NCBI RefSeq assembly: GCF_001678495.1
Contig: NZ_JTJL01000012.1
Location: 62,001-126,000 of the forward strand
Origin: Gallibacterium salpingitidis
Lineage (GTDB): Bacteria > Pseudomonadota > Gammaproteobacteria > Enterobacterales > Pasteurellaceae
Direction: 5' to 3'
DNA: 64,000 nucleotides
This document shows positions 56,773 through 64,000 of this stretch, piece after piece. Made by a program: the position numbers and the translations under genes. Below the pieces are notes generated by a model that had not been told where the DNA came from, did no database searches, and saw only the letters and a list, made by a program, of their open reading frames with translations. Each line of letters starts with the position of its first letter. Within the stretch, counting starts at the first letter, position 1.

Positions 56773-57576
56773 TTATCCTTTGAACTCATCTGATAAACAA
56801 GGTTGTAATTTATTGAGAATTTGTTTAGTGATGCGAGGTGCGCCTGCAACGATATGGCCAGAGGTGAGGTAACTGTGTCCGCCGATAAAGTCAGTTACAA
56901 TACCGCCAGCTTCACGCACAATTAAATCTCCAGCAGCACAATCCCAAGGTTTGACGCCCATTTCAAAATAACCATCAACACGACCAGCTGCAACATAGCA
57001 AAGATCGAGCGCAGCAGAACCAGTACGACGGAAATCTGCACACTCTTCAATAAGAGCGGTAATCATATTGAGGTGAATTGGAATATAACGTTTTACTTTG
57101 AATGGGAAACCAGTTGCTAAAATAGCGCCAGTTAATTCATTACGACCTTCTAAGCGTAAACGGTATTCGTTGAGTTTAGCACCTTCACCACGAACAGCAG
57201 TAAAGAGCTCGTTGCGAATAGGATCATAAACCACACCAACTTCAGTACGTCCTTTTACACGCACCGCAATTGAAATGGAGAAATGCGGTAATCCTTTCAC
57301 GAAGTTGGTTGTACCATCTAGTGGATCAATGACCCATTGTACGTCGCCTTCTTTACCTTCTAAAGCACCACTTTCTTCACCAATAATGGTGTGATCAGGG
57401 TAAGATTTACGGATAATTTCAATAATTGCTGCTTCAGAAGCTTTATCTATATTAGTTACATAGTCATTAGCTGATTTCTCGCTGGTTTGAATTTCATCAA
57501 GACGTTCAAAACCTTTGGCAACGATGTTGCCTGCTTTTCGCACTGCGCGAATAGCAATATTTAACATTGGATTCAT
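56773..57576 (-). CDS. suhB: Inositol-1-monophosphatase family protein SuhB
   Basis: A 267-aa enzyme, close to E. coli SuhB. The start at 57576 gives MNPMLNIAIRAVRKAGN, and a GGAG site precedes it. Mg2+-binding motifs are IIGEESG, WVIDPLDGTTNFVKGLP (~82-98) and GVKPWDCAAGDLIVREAGG (~215-233). SuhB dephosphorylates inositol phosphate and, in E. coli, also works in ribosomal RNA antitermination. It is divergent from trmJ, as in E. coli. Confidence 0.95.
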   Translation of the reverse strand: MNPMLNIAIRAVRKAGNIVAKGFERLDEIQTSEKSANDYVTNIDKASEAAIIEIIRKSYPDHTIIGEESGALEGKEGDVQWVIDPLDGTTNFVKGLPHFSISIAVRVKGRTEVGVVYDPIRNELFTAVRGEGAKLNEYRLRLEGRNELTGAILATGFPFKVKRYIPIHLNMITALIEECADFRRTGSAALDLCYVAAGRVDGYFEMGVKPWDCAAGDLIVREAGGIVTDFIGGHSYLTSGHIVAGAPRITKQILNKLQPCLSDEFKG

Positions 57577-57733
57577 TATTATCTCCACCAGATTTTAAAG
57601 AACAGTTTTTGTTTAAGTGATGTATGTAAAATCGGCGTGCATTATAGGGAAAGTTTAGGCAAATTGCGAGTAATTTTCTGGGTTTCATTAATATGTTAGA
57701 ATTTGCCATCATTTTTTAAATAAAAACAAGTTT

Positions 57734-58477
57734 ATGTCATTTGAACAAATCAAAATTGTATTAGTAGAAACTTCTCATCCTGGCAATATAGGTTCCGCTG
57801 CCAGAGCAATGAAAACAATGGGATTATCACAGCTTTATTTAGTATCCCCAAAAATTCTCCCTAATGAAGAGTCTATTGCTTTATCTGCAGGATCTTCCGA
57901 TGTTGTAGAAAATGCAAAAATCGTCTGCTCTTTTGATGAGGCTATTGCAGATTGTACATTGGTTATTGGTACAAGTGCTAGAGCAAGACATTTAACAACA
58001 ACAGCAATTACACCAAGACAATGCGGTATGCAAGCAATCGAAAATGCAGCAAAAGGTAAAGTAGCGATTGTGTTCGGACGTGAGCGTATTGGTCTGACAA
58101 ATGAAGAGCTTTTGAAATGTCATTACCATTTAAATATTCCTGCAAACCCTGAATATTCTTCGTTGAATTTAGCAATGGCAGTACAACTGGTCAGTTATGA
58201 AATTCGAATGGCTTATTTGCAATCACAAACTGAAAATAGTTCACAAAAAGAGTATCCTATTGCAGCGCCAAGCGGTGTTGTTGCTGAGGATTTAGAATAT
58301 TTCTTTGAGCGCACTGAAAAAGTGTATCAAGAGATTGGTTTTATTCAGAACAATGCGGTAATGAAAAAATTACGTCGTCTTTATTTGCGTACTGCAATCC
58401 AACGTAATGAGCTGAATATTTTGCAAGGAATGTTAACTGCCGTAGAGCAATTATTACCGTCGAAACATCGGAAATAA
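57734..58477 (+). CDS. trmJ: tRNA (cytidine/uridine-2'-O-)-methyltransferase TrmJ
   Basis: A 247-aa SPOUT methyltransferase. The signature LVETSHPGNIGSAARAMKTMGL (in part, ~10-31), VFGRERIGLTNEEL (~115-128) and IPANPEYSSLNLAMAVQLVSYE (in part, ~135-156) mark the knotted SAM-binding fold. TrmJ methylates the ribose of position 32 of tRNA. Length is normal. It is followed by iscR after a 99-bp gap holding the isc promoter. Confidence 0.95.
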   Translation: MSFEQIKIVLVETSHPGNIGSAARAMKTMGLSQLYLVSPKILPNEESIALSAGSSDVVENAKIVCSFDEAIADCTLVIGTSARARHLTTTAITPRQCGMQAIENAAKGKVAIVFGRERIGLTNEELLKCHYHLNIPANPEYSSLNLAMAVQLVSYEIRMAYLQSQTENSSQKEYPIAAPSGVVAEDLEYFFERTEKVYQEIGFIQNNAVMKKLRRLYLRTAIQRNELNILQGMLTAVEQLLPSKHRK

Positions 58478-58509
58478 CGATAGTTAAAAACGTTATTATA
58501 GATGGAATA

Positions 58510-58534
58510 ATACTTGACTGTTTTAGTAGGTTAT
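58510..58534 (+). promoter_or_regulatory. iscR promoter with type 1 IscR site
   Basis: The sequence beginning ATACTTGACTG and ending TTTTAGTAGGTTAT follows the type 1 IscR motif pattern (ATAxTTGACT, central T run, AGT, TAT end). TTGACT within it (58514-58519) can serve as -35 with GAGAAT at 58537-58542 as -10. It lies ~45 bp upstream of iscR, fitting autorepression by [2Fe-2S]-IscR. Confidence 0.75.
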
Positions 58535-58576
58535 GTGAGAATTTTCCCCGTTTGAAACAAGGTTAGGGAATTTACG

Positions 58577-59047
58577 ATGAAACTTACTTCAAAAGGACGT
58601 TATGCAGTTACCGCTATTTTAGATATTGCGTTAAATGCTGCTGATGGTCCTGTTACTTTATCGGATATTTCTGAACGTCAAAAAATATCACTTTCTTATT
58701 TAGAACAATTATTTGCCAAATTACGTCGCCATGGATTAGTCAAAAGTACTCGTGGTCCAGGTGGTGGTTATCAATTGGGGTATCCTTGTGAAGATATCTC
58801 AATTGGTATGATTATTTCAGCTGTTAATGAAAATGTACAAGCTACTAAATGCCGCAGTAAGGGAAATTGCCAAGATGGTGTGCAATGCTTAACCCACTCT
58901 TTATGGCAGAAATTGAGTGATCGTATCGAAGATTTTTTAAATGAAATTACTGTTGCTGAATTAGTGAGTTCTCAACAAGAAAAAATGCAAAAGCGTTATC
59001 GTGCTGAAATCAATGTCCAGCAACAATTAGAACGTATTGAAAATTAA
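58577..59047 (+). CDS. iscR: Fe-S cluster-sensing regulator IscR
   Basis: A 156-aa Rrf2-family regulator. The winged helix reads [20 protein letters not shown] (1-20) and [21 protein letters not shown] (in part). Three cluster-binding cysteines lie at [13 protein letters not shown] (~92-104), with a nearby His as the fourth ligand. It represses the isc operon when loaded with a [2Fe-2S] cluster. It is first of the isc operon with a type 1 site upstream. Confidence 0.97.
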   Translation: MKLTSKGRYAVTAILDIALNAADGPVTLSDISERQKISLSYLEQLFAKLRRHGLVKSTRGPGGGYQLGYPCEDISIGMIISAVNENVQATKCRSKGNCQDGVQCLTHSLWQKLSDRIEDFLNEITVAELVSSQQEKMQKRYRAEINVQQQLERIEN

Positions 59048-59071
59048 GAAAGTATTCTTATCGGAGTGAAA

Positions 59072-60286
59072 ATGAAATTACCTATTTATTTAGACTATGC
59101 GGCAACCTGTCCAGTCGATGAACGTGTTGCTAAGAAGATGATGGAATATTTAACAATAGATGGAACTTTTGGTAACCCAGCATCTCGTTCACACAAGTTT
59201 GGTTGGCAAGCAGAAGAAGCAGTAGATGTTGCGCGTAATCATATTGCCGATTTAATTGGGGCAGATGCGCGTGAGATCGTGTTTACGTCAGGTGCAACAG
59301 AATCGGATAACTTGGCGATCAAAGGTGCTGCGCATTTCTATCAAACGAAAGGTAAACATATCATCACCTGTAAAACAGAACATAAAGCGGTATTAGATAC
59401 TTGTCGTCAATTAGAACGTGAAGGCTTTGAAGTTACTTATTTAGCGCCAAAAGCAGATGGCTTAATTGATCTTGAAGAATTAAAAGCAGCGATGCGTGAT
59501 GACACCATCCTTGTTTCTATTATGCATGTAAATAATGAAATTGGTGTTATTCAAGATATTGCCGCGATTGGTGAAATTTGTCGTGAACGTAAAGTGATTT
59601 TCCATGTAGATGCAACGCAATCTGTAGGTAAATTACCGATTGATTTGTCAACATTAAAAGTAGATTTGATGTCAATGTCAGGGCATAAACTCTATGGACC
59701 AAAAGGTATCGGAGCGTTATATGTGCGTCGTAAACCGCGTGTGCGTTTAGAAGCGATTATCCATGGTGGCGGTCATGAAAGAGGAATGCGTTCAGGTACT
59801 TTACCAGTGCACCAAATCGTAGGTATGGGTGAAGCTTATCGCATCTGTAAAGAAGAAATGGCAACAGAAATGCCACGTTTAACTGCATTGCGTGATCGCC
59901 TATATAACGGCTTAAAAGATATTGAAGAAGTGTATGTGAATGGTTCAATGGAACATCGTGTTGGTACAAACCTTAATATGAGTTTCAACTATGTAGAAGG
60001 TGAATCATTGATGATGTCTTTACGTGATATCGCGGTTTCTTCTGGCTCTGCGTGTACTTCAGCAAGTTTAGAACCTTCTTATGTATTACGTGCATTAGGT
60101 TTAAATGATGAATTAGCACATAGTTCAATTCGTTTTACCGTAGGACGTTACACTACAGAAGAAGAAATTGATTATACGATTGAGTTAGTGAAAAAAGCGG
60201 TGGCGAAATTACGTGAGCTTTCTCCACTTTGGGATATGTATAAAGAAGGTGTTGATTTCAGCACCGTTGAGTGGTCTGCACATTAA
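59072..60286 (+). CDS. iscS: Cysteine desulfurase IscS
   Basis: A 404-aa PLP enzyme. The ATG at 59072 gives the family start [19 protein letters not shown] and follows CGGAG; the GTG six bases earlier overlaps that site. PLP Lys is in [18 protein letters not shown] (~205), His in [12 protein letters not shown], and the mobile loop Cys in [21 protein letters not shown] (in part, ~325-345). It gives sulfur from cysteine to IscU and tRNA thiolation partners. Confidence 0.98.
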   Translation: MKLPIYLDYAATCPVDERVAKKMMEYLTIDGTFGNPASRSHKFGWQAEEAVDVARNHIADLIGADAREIVFTSGATESDNLAIKGAAHFYQTKGKHIITCKTEHKAVLDTCRQLEREGFEVTYLAPKADGLIDLEELKAAMRDDTILVSIMHVNNEIGVIQDIAAIGEICRERKVIFHVDATQSVGKLPIDLSTLKVDLMSMSGHKLYGPKGIGALYVRRKPRVRLEAIIHGGGHERGMRSGTLPVHQIVGMGEAYRICKEEMATEMPRLTALRDRLYNGLKDIEEVYVNGSMEHRVGTNLNMSFNYVEGESLMMSLRDIAVSSGSACTSASLEPSYVLRALGLNDELAHSSIRFTVGRYTTEEEIDYTIELVKKAVAKLRELSPLWDMYKEGVDFSTVEWSAH

Positions 60287-60300
60287 TTGAGGAGTGAATT

Positions 60301-60684
60301 ATGGCATACAGTGAAAAAGTGATTGATCATTATGAAAACCCACGCAATGTCGGATCATTCGATAAAAAAGATCCAACTGTTGGTAGTGGAATGGTTGGTG
60401 CACCAGCGTGTGGTGATGTAATGCAGTTACAAATCAAAGTAAATGATAACGGCATTATTGAAGATGCAAAATTTAAAACTTATGGTTGTGGTTCTGCCAT
60501 TGCTTCTAGCTCATTAATTACTGAATGGGTAAAGGGTAAATCTTTAGATGAAGCACAAGCGATCAAAAACAGCGACATTGCTGCAGAATTAGAATTACCA
60601 CCAGTAAAAGTGCATTGTTCAATTCTTGCAGAAGATGCAATTAAAGCAGCAATCGCAGATTACAAAGCGAAAAAAACAAAATAA
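60301..60684 (+). CDS. iscU: Fe-S scaffold protein IscU
   Basis: A 127-aa scaffold. Cluster ligands are Cys37 (GAPACGDVMQL), Cys63 (TYGCGSAIASSS) and Cys106 (VKVHCSILAEDA); the LPPVKVHCS stretch (~99-107) contains the HscA-recognition LPPVK motif. It lies 14 bp after iscS. A hairpin with a short T run lies between iscU and iscA. Confidence 0.98.
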   Translation: MAYSEKVIDHYENPRNVGSFDKKDPTVGSGMVGAPACGDVMQLQIKVNDNGIIEDAKFKTYGCGSAIASSSLITEWVKGKSLDEAQAIKNSDIAAELELPPVKVHCSILAEDAIKAAIADYKAKKTK

Positions 60685-60692
60685 GATTTTTT

Positions 60693-60721
60693 AGGTGTTA
60701 TCAGTAGATAACACCTTTTCC
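60693..60721 (+). terminator. Hairpin between iscU and iscA
   Basis: AGGTGTTATC (60693-60702) pairs perfectly with GATAACACCT (60707-60716) around AGTA and is followed by TTTTC. It could partly end transcription after iscU or protect the iscRSU message. Confidence 0.65.
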
Positions 60722-60738
60722 TGTTTGAGGAGCAAAAT

Positions 60739-61062
60739 ATGGCAATTTCATTGACTGAAAGTGCAGCGCAACGAGTAAGAGATTTTCTTGCAAATCGTGG
60801 AAAAGGGATTGGATTACGTCTAGGGATTAAAACATCAGGCTGTTCAGGTTTAGCTTATGTTTTAGAGTTTGTAGATGTGTTGAATGAAGATGATCAAGTG
60901 TTTGAAGACAATGGCGTAAAAATCATTGTTGATAATAAAAGCTTGGTCTATTTAGATGGTACTCAATTAGATTTTGTTAAAGAAGGTCTAAATGAAGGGT
61001 TTAAATTTACTAACCCGAATGTGAAAGAACAATGCGGTTGTGGTGAAAGTTTTCACGTTTAA
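60739..61062 (+). CDS. iscA: Iron-sulfur cluster assembly protein IscA
   Basis: A 107-aa A-type carrier. The three ligand cysteines are Cys in [11 protein letters not shown] (~35) and the CGCG pair in [12 protein letters not shown] (~99-101). It carries clusters or iron to target proteins. It has a GAGGAGC ribosome site and lies 54 bp after iscU across the hairpin. Length is normal. Confidence 0.97.
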   Translation: MAISLTESAAQRVRDFLANRGKGIGLRLGIKTSGCSGLAYVLEFVDVLNEDDQVFEDNGVKIIVDNKSLVYLDGTQLDFVKEGLNEGFKFTNPNVKEQCGCGESFHV

Positions 61063-61090
61063 CTGTTAAAAATATCTTATTGAAAATACT

Positions 61091-61609
61091 ATGTTTAATC
61101 CATTTGAATTGTTTTCTCTGCCAGTCAGTTTTCAACTCGATCTTGCAATGTTATCTCAGCAATACTTACAGTTACAAAAACAGCTACATCCTGATAATTT
61201 TGCGGCTGCCAGTGAGCAAGAACAACGTTTAGCATTACAGAAATCAACCCAAGTTAATGACGCTTATCAGATCTTAAAAGATCCTATTTTGCGTGCAGAA
61301 GCGATTTTGAGTTTAGCATTACAAAAGCCAGTAGATAATGAAAATACAACGCATGATTTGGCATTCTTAATGCAGCAAATGGAATTGCGCGAACAACTAG
61401 AAGAAGCGGAAGCGCAACAAGATGAGCAAAAATTGGCTGATTTACAACAACAAACAGCAGCAAGTTATCAGCAAAATATCGCAGTATTAGCTGAAAAAAT
61501 TGCTCAACAAGATTGGACTGGCACTAAACAAACCATCGATCGTTTGAAATTTATCAAAAAATTACAACAAGAAATTGAACGTTTAGAAGAAAAATTATTT
61601 GATTTTTAA
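61091..61609 (+). CDS. hscB: J-domain co-chaperone HscB
   Basis: A 172-aa co-chaperone. The J domain (1-75) has HPDNF, the HPD motif of LQKQLHPDNFAAA, and the start NPFELFSLPVSFQLD. A three-helix IscU-binding domain follows (~85-172). It delivers IscU to HscA and stimulates its ATPase. The neighbouring hscA starts 19 bp downstream. Confidence 0.96.
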   Translation: MFNPFELFSLPVSFQLDLAMLSQQYLQLQKQLHPDNFAAASEQEQRLALQKSTQVNDAYQILKDPILRAEAILSLALQKPVDNENTTHDLAFLMQQMELREQLEEAEAQQDEQKLADLQQQTAASYQQNIAVLAEKIAQQDWTGTKQTIDRLKFIKKLQQEIERLEEKLFDF

Positions 61610-61627
61610 TTGTGGGAAATAAGGCAA

Positions 61628-63481
61628 ATGGCATTATTACAGATTGCAGAACCAGGACAGAGTGCTGCACCTCATCAAGCAAGATTAGCAGTTGGTATTG
61701 ACCTTGGTACAACAAATTCATTAGTGGCGACTGTTCGTAGTGGGAAAGCAGACATTTTGTTGGATGAGCAAGATAGAGCATTGATCCCTTCTGTAGTTTA
61801 TTATGGCGCTCAACAGCCGCTGGTAGGTGTTGAGGCGAAAGTTTATGCAGGGCAAGAACCCGATAATACGATTATCTCTGTAAAACGTTTAATGGGACGC
61901 AGTCTGGCTGATGTGCAAGCGCGTTATCCTAATTTGCCTTATCGTTTCCAAGCCAGTGAAAATGGCCTACCGCTAATTATTACTAAGCAAGGATTACGTA
62001 GCCCTGTTGAAGTTTCTGCTGATATTTTGTCACGTTTAAATCAATTAGCAGAACAACGTTTAGGCGGTGAGCTAGTAGGTTGTGTTATTACTGTACCGGC
62101 TTATTTTGATGATGCACAGCGTCAGGGCACTAAAGATGCTGCTCGTTTAGCTGGTTTAAATGTACTACGTTTATTAAATGAACCTACTGCCGCAGCGATT
62201 GCTTATGGGCTAGATAGCGGACAAGAAGGCGTTATTGCCGTTTATGATTTGGGCGGTGGTACTTTCGATATTTCGATTTTACGTTTAAGCAAAGGTGTTT
62301 TTGAAGTATTAGCAACAGGTGGTGATACGGCGTTAGGTGGCGATGATTTCGATCATTTGCTAGCAGAGTATTTAGCAGTACAAGGGCAATTTACCCCAGA
62401 AACCGATCAACAAAAACGCCAATTATTAGATTTAGCCGCTCAAGTTAAGATTGATCTCTCGGCTAAGGAACAAGTGACAGTACCAGTAAATAACCAAGAT
62501 GTGACAGTTGCTCGTGCTACCTTTAATCAACTTATTCAATCGTTGGTAAAACGAACTTTGCTAGCGTGTCGTCGTGCGTTGAAAGATGCGAATGTTGATG
62601 TTAGTGAAGTGATTGAAACGGTGATGGTCGGCGGTTCAACAAGAGTTCCTTTTGTGCGTGAACAAGTAGCAGAATTTTTTGGCAAAGCACCATTAACTTC
62701 TATTGATCCTGATAAAGTTGTTGCATTAGGTGCAGCGATTCAAGCGGATATTTTGGCTGGCAATAAACCAGATAGCGAAATGCTATTACTTGATGTCATT
62801 CCTTTGTCATTAGGTATTGAAACGATGGGAGGATTGGTCGAAAAGATCATTCCTCGTAATACCACTATTCCGGTAGCACGAGCACAAGAATTTACTACTT
62901 TTAAAGATGGGCAGACTGCAATGTCAGTGCACATTGTGCAAGGTGAACGTGAATTAGTGCAAGATTGTCGTTCATTGGCTCGTTTTAGCCTAAAAGGGAT
63001 TCCACCGATGGTGGCTGGGGCGGCACATATTCGGGTTACTTATCAAGTTGATGCCGATGGTTTATTAAGCGTGACAGCAATGGAAAAATCGACTGGTGTT
63101 CATTCATCTATCCAAGTAAAACCGTCATATGGTTTAACAGATGAAGAAATTAGCCAAATGATTAAATCTTCTTACGAAAATGCGAAAGCCGATATGCAAG
63201 CACGTGAATTGGCTGAACAACGTGTAGAAGCTGCTCGTGTATTGGAAAATGTCTATAGTGCGTTAGCAGAGGATGCGCATTTATTAAATGAGCAAGAATT
63301 GACTGACGTAAAAGCTGCATTAGAAAAATTAGAACAATTACAACAACAGGATGATAGCCAACAAATAGCGCAAGGAATCAAACAACTTGATCAAGCAACT
63401 CGTGATTTTGCAGCAAGAAGAATGGATAATTCTATTAAGCAAGCGTTAGCGGGACATTCTGTTGAACAATTTGCTGAATAA
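61628..63481 (+). CDS. hscA: Fe-S assembly Hsp70 chaperone HscA
   Basis: A 617-aa Hsp70. The ATG at 61628 gives [17 protein letters not shown] as in E. coli HscA; an upstream frame start at 61610 is not used. ATPase motifs are [30 protein letters not shown] and [12 protein letters not shown], followed by a substrate-binding domain (~385-500) and helical lid. It uses ATP to drive cluster release from IscU, binding LPPVK. Confidence 0.97.
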   Translation: MALLQIAEPGQSAAPHQARLAVGIDLGTTNSLVATVRSGKADILLDEQDRALIPSVVYYGAQQPLVGVEAKVYAGQEPDNTIISVKRLMGRSLADVQARYPNLPYRFQASENGLPLIITKQGLRSPVEVSADILSRLNQLAEQRLGGELVGCVITVPAYFDDAQRQGTKDAARLAGLNVLRLLNEPTAAAIAYGLDSGQEGVIAVYDLGGGTFDISILRLSKGVFEVLATGGDTALGGDDFDHLLAEYLAVQGQFTPETDQQKRQLLDLAAQVKIDLSAKEQVTVPVNNQDVTVARATFNQLIQSLVKRTLLACRRALKDANVDVSEVIETVMVGGSTRVPFVREQVAEFFGKAPLTSIDPDKVVALGAAIQADILAGNKPDSEMLLLDVIPLSLGIETMGGLVEKIIPRNTTIPVARAQEFTTFKDGQTAMSVHIVQGERELVQDCRSLARFSLKGIPPMVAGAAHIRVTYQVDADGLLSVTAMEKSTGVHSSIQVKPSYGLTDEEISQMIKSSYENAKADMQARELAEQRVEAARVLENVYSALAEDAHLLNEQELTDVKAALEKLEQLQQQDDSQQIAQGIKQLDQATRDFAARRMDNSIKQALAGHSVEQFAE

Positions 63482-63495
63482 AGGAAAGTTATATT

Positions 63496-63834
63496 ATGCC
63501 GAAAATTGTTTTCTTACCTAATCAAGAACATTGTCCAGAAGGTATGGTAGTAGATGCTGCTAAAGGTGAAACTATTTTAGATGCTGCACTACGTTCGGGT
63601 ATTGAGATCGACCATGCTTGTGAAAAATCTTGTGCTTGTACTACCTGTCATGTAATTGTGCGTGAAGGATTTGATTCATTAAATGAGAGTTCAGATCTAG
63701 AAGATGATATGTTAGATAAAGCGTGGGGTTTAGAGGTAGACAGCCGTTTAAGTTGCCAAGCTGTAGTAGGCGATGAAGATTTAGTGGTGGAAATTCCTCG
63801 TTATACTGTTAATCATGCAAAAGAGGAACATTAA
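63496..63834 (+). CDS. fdx: [2Fe-2S] ferredoxin of the isc operon
   Basis: A 112-aa adrenodoxin-type ferredoxin. Cluster ligands are visible in [14 protein letters not shown] (C42, C48, C51 approximately) and [13 protein letters not shown] (C87 approximately). It supplies electrons for cluster assembly. Its stop is 2 bp from the iscX start, so the genes are coupled. Confidence 0.97.
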   Translation: MPKIVFLPNQEHCPEGMVVDAAKGETILDAALRSGIEIDHACEKSCACTTCHVIVREGFDSLNESSDLEDDMLDKAWGLEVDSRLSCQAVVGDEDLVVEIPRYTVNHAKEEH

Positions 63835-63836
63835 TA

Positions 63837-64000
63837 ATGAAATGGCAAGATGCACAACAAATTGGTGAAGCGTTATATGAACGCTTTCCCGATTTAGATC
63901 CGAGAACAGTACGTTTTACCGATATGCATCGTTGGATTTGTGAATTAGATGAATTTGATGACGATCCCGAAAAATCAAATGAACGTATTTTGGAAGCTAT
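63837..64000 (+). CDS. iscX: IscX (Fe-S assembly accessory protein), 3' end outside window
   Basis: About 54 of the usual ~66 codons are present. The translation begins [19 protein letters not shown] and continues [19 protein letters not shown], the acidic surface typical of IscX, which binds IscS and iron. It is the last gene of the enterobacterial-type isc operon. The start follows AAGAGG within the end of fdx. The C-terminus is cut by the window. Confidence 0.92.
   Translation, partial: MKWQDAQQIGEALYERFPDLDPRTVRFTDMHRWICELDEFDDDPEKSNERILEA

Overview
The window looks like the chromosome of an AT-rich gammaproteobacterium, most likely a Pasteurellaceae-type, host-associated, facultatively anaerobic organism. 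The evidence is the isc operon behind suhB/trmJ, the nrfABCD nitrite reductase locus, arcB, the nhaB-dsbB pair divergent from fadR, the ratA-rnfH-roxA-xseA block, and a TRAP-linked hexuronate locus resembling the H. influenzae HI0048-HI0055 region. The genus cannot be fixed. By eye I found no exact copy of either classical Pasteurellaceae DNA-uptake 9-mer, which is unusual for that family. No rRNA, tRNA, insertion sequence, prophage or CRISPR array was recognised.

Layout. (1) 1-5714 (+): a catabolic operon with a cyclic-amidohydrolase/hydantoinase (5' end outside the window), an N-carbamoyl-L-amino-acid hydrolase, a DUF917 (thiohydantoin-desulfurase-type) protein, a divergent urocanase homologue and a ProP-like betaine-type MFS permease. 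Together they fit conversion of thiourocanate (from ergothioneine) to L-glutamate. A rare double LysR-type regulator (5846-7681) follows. (2) 7750-13702: alanine/glycine:cation symporter, CpxRA, a 2-Cys peroxiredoxin and MetC. (3) 13725-21341 (-): nrfABCD for periplasmic ammonifying nitrite reduction, followed by the nrfE/dsbE/nrfF/nrfG haem-ligation genes, with an FNR-type box upstream of nrfA. (4) 21715-33225: a xylose/xylo-oligosaccharide regulon (GH43 xylosidase, GPH-type importer, XylFGH, XylA, XylB, XylR), joined by repeated XylR-box plus CRP-site modules. (5) 33278-46913: housekeeping and redox genes (xseA, roxA, rnfH, ratA, birA, gamma carbonic anhydrase, menB, menH, arcB, dsbB, nhaB, fadR, gapA). 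(6) 46968-56723: a hexuronate locus (uxaC, SDR oxidoreductase, TRAP transporter, GH31 glycosidase, UxuR-like regulator, uxuA), with three UxuR-type palindromes in the divergent promoter region. (7) 56773-64000: suhB, trmJ and the isc operon iscRSUA-hscBA-fdx-iscX, cut by the window end.

How it works together. The catabolic loci suggest life on host or plant polysaccharide debris (xylose, xylo-oligosaccharides, glucuronate/galacturonate) plus an unusual imidazole-derived glutamate source. ArcB, Nrf and FNR-type control indicate a switch between oxygen and nitrite respiration. CRP-type sites at the xylose, hexuronate, agcS and gapA promoters indicate catabolite control. The most notable items are the putative ergothioneine/thiourocanate degradation operon, the tandem LysR fusion beside it, and the GH31 enzyme of unknown specificity in the hexuronate locus.
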